Below are positions 1 through 5,724 of a DNA stretch of 5,724 bases, piece by piece; the stretch's first letter is position 1, and every line of letters starts with the position of its first letter. The position numbers were made by a program, and so were the translations under genes. The notes below the pieces were generated by a model. It had not been told where the DNA came from and did not search any database. It saw nothing but the letters and a program-made list of their open reading frames with translations. The DNA comes from Acidobacteriota bacterium (GTDB lineage Bacteria > Acidobacteriota > Vicinamibacteria > Vicinamibacterales > Vicinamibacteraceae), in NCBI GenBank assembly GCA_013695405.1, contig JACDAO010000167.1:1-5724 (forward strand), given 5' to 3'.

Positions 1-782
<782 letters not shown>

Positions 783-3700
783 ATGCGAAGAGCGAGCATC
801 GTTGTCATCGTACTGGCCGTTCTGGCAGCAGCAGGTTCGCTGCATGCCCAGGTGACTACGGCAACTCTCATGGGCCTCGTGCGTGATGCGTCCGGGTCGG
901 TCATCCCGGGAGCGACCGTCGTCGCGACGCACGACGCAACAGGTGTCCCCAGGGAGACCGTGACGGACGCCAATGGGGACTTCGTTCTCACAGCGCTCCC
1001 CAATGGCTCCTACTCCGTAAGAATCGAGCTAGCCGGCTTCAACACCCTTACGAGCAGTGGACTGTCGCTGGGGTCTGGCCAGACTGCACAACACACCTTC
1101 ACGCTGGAAATCGGCACGATGGAGGAGACGGTCACGGTCGAAGGCGGCTCCGCCCTGATCGAGACCGCCTCCTCGAGCCAGTCGAACTCTCTCGGCCTGC
1201 AGGAAGTCCAGGAACTTCCGGTCAGCCGACGCAACATCACCAATCTCCTTGGCCTCATCCCAGGCGTCACGACGAATGCGAACGGGATGGTCCAGATGAA
1301 CGGCGTGGCGGGTGGAGGCACTGGTCTCACGGTGGATGGGACTGAGGCCAACTCGAATCCGGAAGCGCGATCCCTGTCTCAATACGGCGCTCAGAACCAG
1401 ATCTCGGTCATGAGCATCGATGCCATCCAAGAAGTGCAGGTCATCAAGGGAGTCCTCCCGGCAGAGTACGGTGGAGTCGCCGGTGGCCAGGTGAACATGA
1501 TCAGCCGTTCCGGCGCCAATCGCCCTTTCGGGACCGTGTTCTACAACCTGCAAAACGACGTACTGAATGCCCGTCCATTCTTCTCACCTGGCGCCAAACC
1601 GGACGTCAACTTCAATCAATACGGCGGAACGCTTGGCGGCCCCATTCTGCGGAATCGTCTCTTCTTCTTCGGCGCATACGAGGGCTATCGCGAGACAGCA
1701 CAGATCCCTCTTACTGGCCTGGTCCCCACGCCACAGACGAGAGCCGCTTTGCTGGCTGCTCTCCCGTTTGCGGAAACGAAGATAGCACTCGACACGCTCC
1801 CTGAACCGACCGAAGCGGTCGTATCGTCGACCGGCGTCGTCGACACGCGCGTCGGCCGCTATCGCGGCTTGGGAACACGTACACGGTCCGAAGATCACGT
1901 CATTCTCAAGACTGACCTCTCTGTCTTCAACGGTGCCACATTGGCAACGACGTATTCGCGAATGCGGCCATACACGCTCGAGCCTCGCTTCAACGTGAAC
2001 GGCTCAAACGACCGAGTCTTTCCGAACGAACAAGATAGAGTGGCCGCACAGTTCGTCATGGCCAGGGGCTCGTGGGTCTCGGAAAGTCGATTCGGTTGGA
2101 ATCGAACCTATCTCGCTCGACTCGACGAGTTCTTCAACGTAATGGATCCGTCGGGGCGAGACGAGGTCGGGAACTTCGGACGGCGAGTCGGTCTTATCAA
2201 CATCAGCGGACTGTTCAGCACACCCAGTTCAGAAGTATACGAGCTTGCGGGCGGGGCCTACAGCTTCGATCAAAAGCTGAGCCGAGCCATGGGACGACAC
2301 TTCCTGAAAACAGGATTCAGGTGGGTTCGACAAACGGGCAATAAAATGAGCCCCCAAAATCCCAACTTCACGTATCAGACCCTACCTGACGCTCTCGCGA
2401 ACATTCCGCAGTCGATTACGATCTCGTTCGGTGCCCCACCCTATCGATCGCACATTGACGAGTTCGGGGGCTTCATCCAGGACGACTGGCGGATCGGTCA
2501 GAATCTGGTACTCAACTTGGGGTTGCGGTACGACTACTACGCAACCATCAGCGTGACGCCTACGACCTCGCAGCCGGCCGAGATCGTCAATCTCGCAGCT
2601 CCGACCAGCCTGACTGCACTCGACTTCGGCCCACCACTCGACCCCGCGCGACCCTACAATGCTGACCGGTTCAATGTCGGACCACGTGCGGGATTTGCGT
2701 GGACGCTGGGCGACAGTGGGGAAACGGTCATACGCGGAGGCATCGGATATCTTTTCAGTCCGCATCTCCCCGCAACAGTGCGTCAGAGCGTCGCCGATCC
2801 CTATGTTGGATTTCGCACCATCTGGAACCGCACGGAAGTGGCGCAGCGCAACCTGAAGTGGCCGTTCTACAACGACGACGCACGAGACGTAGTAGTCGAC
2901 GAGGGGCAAGGAAGAAAGACAATCTTCTCGGCCTTCGATCCAGAGATGTCCGCGCCCTACACCATCCAGACCATGCTCAGCGTGCAGAGAGCGCTTGGCA
3001 CTGCGATGATGGTGGAGGCCGGTTACATCCGCACCGATGGCAGAAGCTTCCCGCTCCAGCGATCGTTCGCGCAAGCCTTCGATCGCACGACCGGTCAGCG
3101 CCCCAACCCATCCTTGGGGTCACCGGGCGGCTACTACGTCGACAGTAGCCAAACGATGCTCTACAACGGGCTGCAAACATCCCTCCGGAAGCGGTTCTCG
3201 AATCGGTACTCGTTCGATGTCAACTACACACTCGGTAAGAGCGTCGCGACCCAAGGGGGAGATCTGGCGGCGTACTACGTTGCAAGCATCGGCAACACGC
3301 AGGATTTTTGGGACCCCTTTTCCGACCGAGGCCCGGCAGACAATGACGTCCGCCACAATCTGAACAGCACGGTGATCTACGAGCTTCCAGATGTGCGGGG
3401 CGGCACCGGTCTGCTGAACACCTTGTTTGGCGGCTGGCAAGTGTCGGGGATCTTGGCGGCCCAGTCGGGGAGTGTGATCCTGGTCTCGCAGCCCTCCGGT
3501 ATTGCCAACAGCCGTCCTGACGTGGTCTCGGGTTCCACTCTCGTTGTCTCGGACTGGAGAGGGGGCTGCACCGACACCGGCTGCAACTACCTGAACGTGG
3601 ACGCATTCGAGCGAGTACCCGTGAGTCGGGTCACGAACGCGACCGTGAGACCGGGCACCTACAGGGTCGGAGACGCTCGTGGGCCAGGCCGGTGGACCAT

Positions 3701-3893
3701 CAACGGTACGTTCGCGAAGAACTTCCGTCTCACTGGCGCCGTGCGGCTGCAGTTGCGTGCTGATGTCTTCAACGTGCTGAACACCAAGATCTGGAACAAT
3801 CCTGTCACCAACATGAACTCTGGAGAGTTTGGACGAATCACCGGCGCGGGTGGGTCGCGGACCGCTCAGGTCGGTGGGCGCCTTACCTTCTGA
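783..3893 (+). CDS. TonB-dependent receptor, Oar-like, with N-terminal carboxypeptidase-regulatory-like domain
   Basis: This is a 1036-residue outer-membrane protein expected to take up a ligand using TonB/ExbBD energy. Residues 1-22 form a Sec signal peptide (MRRAS, then a V/I/L/A core, cleavage at LHA-Q). Residues about 27-112 are a CarboxypepD_reg-like beta-sandwich (GLVRDASGSVIPGATV..., TDANGDFVL, PNGSYSV, AGF). ETVTV at 115-119 is a plausible TonB box. The plug follows to about 245 (ELPVSRRN, LLGLIPGV, VDGTEAN, QEVQVIKG, EYGG, GGQVNMISRSG). The rest is the beta-barrel, with characteristic segments GGTLGGPILRNRLFFFGAYEG, GFIQDDWRIGQNLVLNLGLRYD, SDRGPADNDVRHNLN and LRADVFNVLN, ending in the C-terminal Phe of GGRLTF. 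Its length and architecture are typical of Acidobacteriota receptors of this class. The mature protein's only cysteines are C929 and C934, which may form a disulfide. The gene is intact and sits 115 bases upstream of the secreted lyase gene, with which it may be co-transcribed. The ligand cannot be read from the sequence. Confidence 0.93.
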   Translation: MRRASIVVIVLAVLAAAGSLHAQVTTATLMGLVRDASGSVIPGATVVATHDATGVPRETVTDANGDFVLTALPNGSYSVRIELAGFNTLTSSGLSLGSGQTAQHTFTLEIGTMEETVTVEGGSALIETASSSQSNSLGLQEVQELPVSRRNITNLLGLIPGVTTNANGMVQMNGVAGGGTGLTVDGTEANSNPEARSLSQYGAQNQISVMSIDAIQEVQVIKGVLPAEYGGVAGGQVNMISRSGANRPFGTVFYNLQNDVLNARPFFSPGAKPDVNFNQYGGTLGGPILRNRLFFFGAYEGYRETAQIPLTGLVPTPQTRAALLAALPFAETKIALDTLPEPTEAVVSSTGVVDTRVGRYRGLGTRTRSEDHVILKTDLSVFNGATLATTYSRMRPYTLEPRFNVNGSNDRVFPNEQDRVAAQFVMARGSWVSESRFGWNRTYLARLDEFFNVMDPSGRDEVGNFGRRVGLINISGLFSTPSSEVYELAGGAYSFDQKLSRAMGRHFLKTGFRWVRQTGNKMSPQNPNFTYQTLPDALANIPQSITISFGAPPYRSHIDEFGGFIQDDWRIGQNLVLNLGLRYDYYATISVTPTTSQPAEIVNLAAPTSLTALDFGPPLDPARPYNADRFNVGPRAGFAWTLGDSGETVIRGGIGYLFSPHLPATVRQSVADPYVGFRTIWNRTEVAQRNLKWPFYNDDARDVVVDEGQGRKTIFSAFDPEMSAPYTIQTMLSVQRALGTAMMVEAGYIRTDGRSFPLQRSFAQAFDRTTGQRPNPSLGSPGGYYVDSSQTMLYNGLQTSLRKRFSNRYSFDVNYTLGKSVATQGGDLAAYYVASIGNTQDFWDPFSDRGPADNDVRHNLNSTVIYELPDVRGGTGLLNTLFGGWQVSGILAAQSGSVILVSQPSGIANSRPDVVSGSTLVVSDWRGGCTDTGCNYLNVDAFERVPVSRVTNATVRPGTYRVGDARGPGRWTINGTFAKNFRLTGAVRLQLRADVFNVLNTKIWNNPVTNMNSGEFGRITGAGGSRTAQVGGRLTF

Positions 3894-4008
3894 GCGCCGC
3901 CGAAGCGACTGTTGTGAGACATACGCGCGGCCCATGTCGCGTCGATGTGGACGCGTTGTGATCGAAGGCGCCCGCGCGAACCAGCGCGACAGGTGAGGGG
4001 AGACGACA
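3894..4008. other. Intergenic gap with two small hairpins
   Basis: The gap separates the receptor stop from the lyase start. CGCGTC (3938-3943) pairs with GACGCG (3950-3955) around a 6-base loop. CGCGC (3973-3977) pairs with GCGCG (3984-3988) around a 6-base loop. Neither is followed by a T run, so a Rho-independent terminator is not supported. They could be chance in GC-rich DNA or could attenuate read-through. No clear promoter is visible. Confidence 0.35.
3995..4002 (+). promoter_or_regulatory. Ribosome binding site for the GTG start of the lyase gene
   Basis: GAGGGGAG ends six bases before GTG 4009. The next in-frame ATG, at 4021, would be 18 bases away and would drop the positively charged N-region (Lys2) of the signal peptide. 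Both points support GTG 4009 as the start. Confidence 0.7.
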
Positions 4009-5496
4009 GTGAAGAATGTCATGATTGGTGTGGTCGCTTGCGCAAGCATCCTGTCCGCCGGTGGCGTGTTGGCGCAGACGCCCTCACCGCGCGACGCGTT
4101 TCACTTCATGACACTGGCCAACAAGGCGCAGATTGTCATGCTGGCTGAGGAGGGGCTCATTCCGTCAGGCGAGGCCCGAGCAATCGCCGCGGGTATTCGC
4201 GAGCTGGTGCTGGAAGAGGCCAAGCCTGGAGCGCCACGACCGTCCGACTATCTTCGCTTCGAGAGGCAGCTGGTGGAGCGGGCCGGCGCAGAAGGATCGA
4301 AGTTGCACATGGGTCGTAGTCGAAACGACCTCGGCGCTTCGGTCAACCGGCTGCTGATGAGGGACAAGGTAATCGAGGTACTGGACGCGCTATACGAGGC
4401 TCAGGAGAGCCTGTTGAACGTGGCCGGAAAGCACCAGGAAACCATCATCCCAGCGTACACGCACGCGGTTCAGGCCCAGCCAACCTCGCTCGCCCACTAC
4501 CTGTTGGCGCTATCGTCGGCATTGGAGCGAGACGCGCAACGTACGAGGGAAGCCTACCATCGCCTGAACCATAGCCCTCTGGGCGCCGGCGCCCTCGGGA
4601 CATCAGGGTTTGCGCTGAACCGTGACCGCCTCATGGAGCTGGTGGGGTTCGAAGCGTTGCTCGAGAACTCCTACGATGCGATCTGTGTGTCAACGGCCGA
4701 CAGCAAAGCGGAGTTGGCGTCGGTCTATGCCGTGTCCTCGCTCGCGTTGGGACGCTTCGCACAGGACCTCGTGGTGGCCTATGCCGATCCCACCCCAGGA
4801 ATCTATCTGTCTGACTCGATGACGGGGAGGAGTAGCATCATGCCGCAGAAGCGGAATCCGGGGCCCATCGAGGCGCTGCGCCGAACAGCGACGAGCGTCC
4901 TCGCTGAATCACAGAAGGTACTCCTGATGGCCCACAACACGACGTTCGGCGAAGTGAGCGATGTCCGCTACTACCTGAAGGATCAGGTCTTGAGCGTCAG
5001 CGACGAGACTAGGCAGATGTACGGGATCTTGAAAAGCATTCTTGACGGACTGGTCGTCAATCCAGAGCGCACGCTCGAGACCGTCAATGCGGACTTCTCG
5101 ACGATGACGGAGCTGGCAGATGCTCTGCTGCGAGGGGCCGGCGTCCCGTTCCGCATTGGCTACAACTTCGCCTCAGCAGTCACGACGTACGGCCGTGAAC
5201 ACGGGAAGACGCCGAATCAGATCACCTACGCCGAGTACGGTCGCATCTATCAGGAGGTGAACAAGGCGCCGCTCCCGCTCAGTGAGGCGCAACTGCAGGA
5301 GGCGATTGATCCACGTAAGATGGTTGCCAACCGTCGCGGGAAGGGTGGGCCGCAGGTTGCCGAAGTGAACCGGATGATCAGCGAGCATCGCTCCAGACTC
5401 ACTGCCAATCGATTGTGGGCAACTGCTGAGAAGGAGGGAATGACGCGCGCCGAGGCAAACCTTGACGTGGCCTTCAACCAACTCGCTGGTCAGTAG
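4009..5496 (+). CDS. Secreted argininosuccinate lyase-like protein (fumarase/aspartase superfamily)
   Basis: A 495-residue protein of the superfamily that catalyses beta-elimination releasing a fumarate-type product, closest to argininosuccinate lyase (ASL). Residues 1-22 are a Sec signal peptide (Lys2, hydrophobic core, cleavage at VLA-Q), placing it in the periplasm, whereas ordinary ASL is cytosolic. The usual ASL N-terminus (WGGRF region) is absent, and the homologous part starts near residue 30 (ANKAQIVMLAEEGLI). Core motifs are present: HMGRSRND at 100-107, YTH with His152 followed by QAQP, PLGAGALGTSGF, and SSIMPQKRNP at 275-284 with the catalytic serine at 275 or 276. The C-terminal ASL_C2-like domain is seen at LADALLR...GVPFR (369-382) and DPRKMVANRRGKGGP (434-448). 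Two differences stand out. Arg274 replaces the Gly of the family signature. The NKDLQEDK-like substrate loop of ASL is replaced by a longer NTTFGEVSD...LK segment (310-324). Argininosuccinate is therefore doubtful as substrate; EDDS lyase shows that ASL-like enzymes can act on aminopolycarboxylates. Fold call is secure; substrate is unknown. Confidence 0.88.
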   Translation: MKNVMIGVVACASILSAGGVLAQTPSPRDAFHFMTLANKAQIVMLAEEGLIPSGEARAIAAGIRELVLEEAKPGAPRPSDYLRFERQLVERAGAEGSKLHMGRSRNDLGASVNRLLMRDKVIEVLDALYEAQESLLNVAGKHQETIIPAYTHAVQAQPTSLAHYLLALSSALERDAQRTREAYHRLNHSPLGAGALGTSGFALNRDRLMELVGFEALLENSYDAICVSTADSKAELASVYAVSSLALGRFAQDLVVAYADPTPGIYLSDSMTGRSSIMPQKRNPGPIEALRRTATSVLAESQKVLLMAHNTTFGEVSDVRYYLKDQVLSVSDETRQMYGILKSILDGLVVNPERTLETVNADFSTMTELADALLRGAGVPFRIGYNFASAVTTYGREHGKTPNQITYAEYGRIYQEVNKAPLPLSEAQLQEAIDPRKMVANRRGKGGPQVAEVNRMISEHRSRLTANRLWATAEKEGMTRAEANLDVAFNQLAGQ

Positions 5497-5519
5497 CCGT
5501 CGCTGGACACATGTGAGCC

Positions 5520-5554
5520 GGGCCGACGACGTTGATGACTAGCCAGGTCGGCCC
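5520..5554 (+). other. Imperfect hairpin downstream of the lyase gene
   Basis: GGGCCGAC (5520-5527) is perfectly complementary to GTCGGCCC (5547-5554) across a 19-base loop, starting 24 bases after the lyase stop. There is no T run after it. The position fits the 3' end of a transcript, but termination is only a possibility. It also sits at the junction between the lyase gene and the DUF262 remnant. Confidence 0.35.
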
Positions 5555-5724
5555 TACGTCGCAGTGAAGAAGATCCCTCAGGGACAGGCGACAACGGCGA
5601 TCCTCGATGGCCAGCAGCGACTGACGCCCTGAACATCGGGCTCTATGGGAGCCACGCAGAGAGGCAACCGCGCAAGGGGTGGAGCAACCCAGATGCCTTC
5701 CCCAAGAAGCGGCTGTATCTGAAT
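5543..5724 (+). pseudogene. DUF262 (GmrSD/DGQQR-type) gene remnant, 5'-truncated, frameshifted, runs off the window
   Basis: One frame reads PYVAVKKIPQ...ILDGQQRLT from about 5552 to 5626 and then hits TGA at 5630-5632. The next frame reads ALNIGLYGSHAERQPRKGW, then NPDAFPKKRLYLN, to the window end. Adding one base at 5626 joins them into ILDGQQRLTALNIGL, the hallmark of DUF262 proteins, whose DGQQR motif (5606-5620) belongs to the ParB/DUF262 nucleotide-binding/nuclease-related fold. Related full-length proteins include GmrSD-type modification-dependent restriction enzymes and SspE. About a hundred residues normally precede this motif, with an IPxYQR-type segment. Here an in-frame TAG at 5540 and the lyase gene stop at 5496 leave no room, so the 5' end is lost. 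The fragment was recognised by memory of the family motif, not by search. Function is presumably dead, unless the shift is an assembly error and the gene starts in an unusual way. Confidence 0.65.

Noticed and set aside
2382..3074. 230-codon open frame on the minus strand
   Set aside because: It lies entirely inside the receptor barrel coding region, with no domain and no independent ribosome binding site recognised.
3120..4049. 309-codon open frame on the minus strand
   Set aside because: It overlaps the strongly supported receptor and the lyase start. Its composition is that of an antisense shadow in GC-rich coding DNA, with no recognisable motif.
4009..5496. Calling this gene argH, the arginine-pathway enzyme
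   Set aside because: The signal peptide, missing ASL N-terminus, altered substrate loop and lack of arg neighbours make the cytosolic arginine role unlikely.
5520..5554. Rho-independent terminator after the lyase
   Set aside because: The stem is perfect over 8 bp, but the loop is long (19 bases) and no T run follows, so I list it only as a hairpin.

Overview
The window is GC-rich DNA. It carries two intact, co-oriented genes for exported proteins, flanked on both sides by decayed accessory DNA. The closest fit for the host is a member of the Acidobacteriota, perhaps a Vicinamibacteria-type soil lineage. The reason is the large TonB-dependent outer-membrane protein with an N-terminal carboxypeptidase-regulatory-like domain and an Oar-type barrel, a class greatly expanded in that phylum. 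There is no rRNA or housekeeping marker, so the assignment is an inference.

Layout, all on the + strand. Positions 1-535 are the right-hand part of an IS3-family insertion sequence. The transposase catalytic core is present, its C-terminus is thrown out of frame by one extra base near 352-354, and a probable right terminal repeat ends at about 535. Positions 536-782 hold no gene I can support, apart from Shine-Dalgarno-like sites. Positions 783-3893 encode a complete 1036-residue TonB-dependent receptor. A 115-base gap with two small hairpins follows. Positions 4009-5496 encode a 495-residue protein of the argininosuccinate lyase/fumarase superfamily that begins with a Sec-type signal peptide. 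Positions 5543-5724 are a 5'-truncated, frameshifted fragment of a DUF262 (GmrSD/DGQQR-type) gene that runs off the window.

The two intact genes probably work together. The receptor would bring a ligand across the outer membrane, and the lyase would cleave a C-N (or C-O) bond by beta-elimination in the periplasm. The lyase keeps the superfamily core motifs (HMGRSRND, YTH, SSIMPQKRNP). The loop that holds the substrate in true argininosuccinate lyases is replaced and appears lengthened, so its substrate is probably not cytosolic argininosuccinate. An uptake-plus-lyase module for an amino-acid adduct or aminopolycarboxylate is the most interesting reading of the window, and it remains a hypothesis.

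The two flanking remnants (IS3 transposase and DUF262) each carry a single-base indel. They are either genuine pseudogenes in a plastic region or, less likely, assembly errors.
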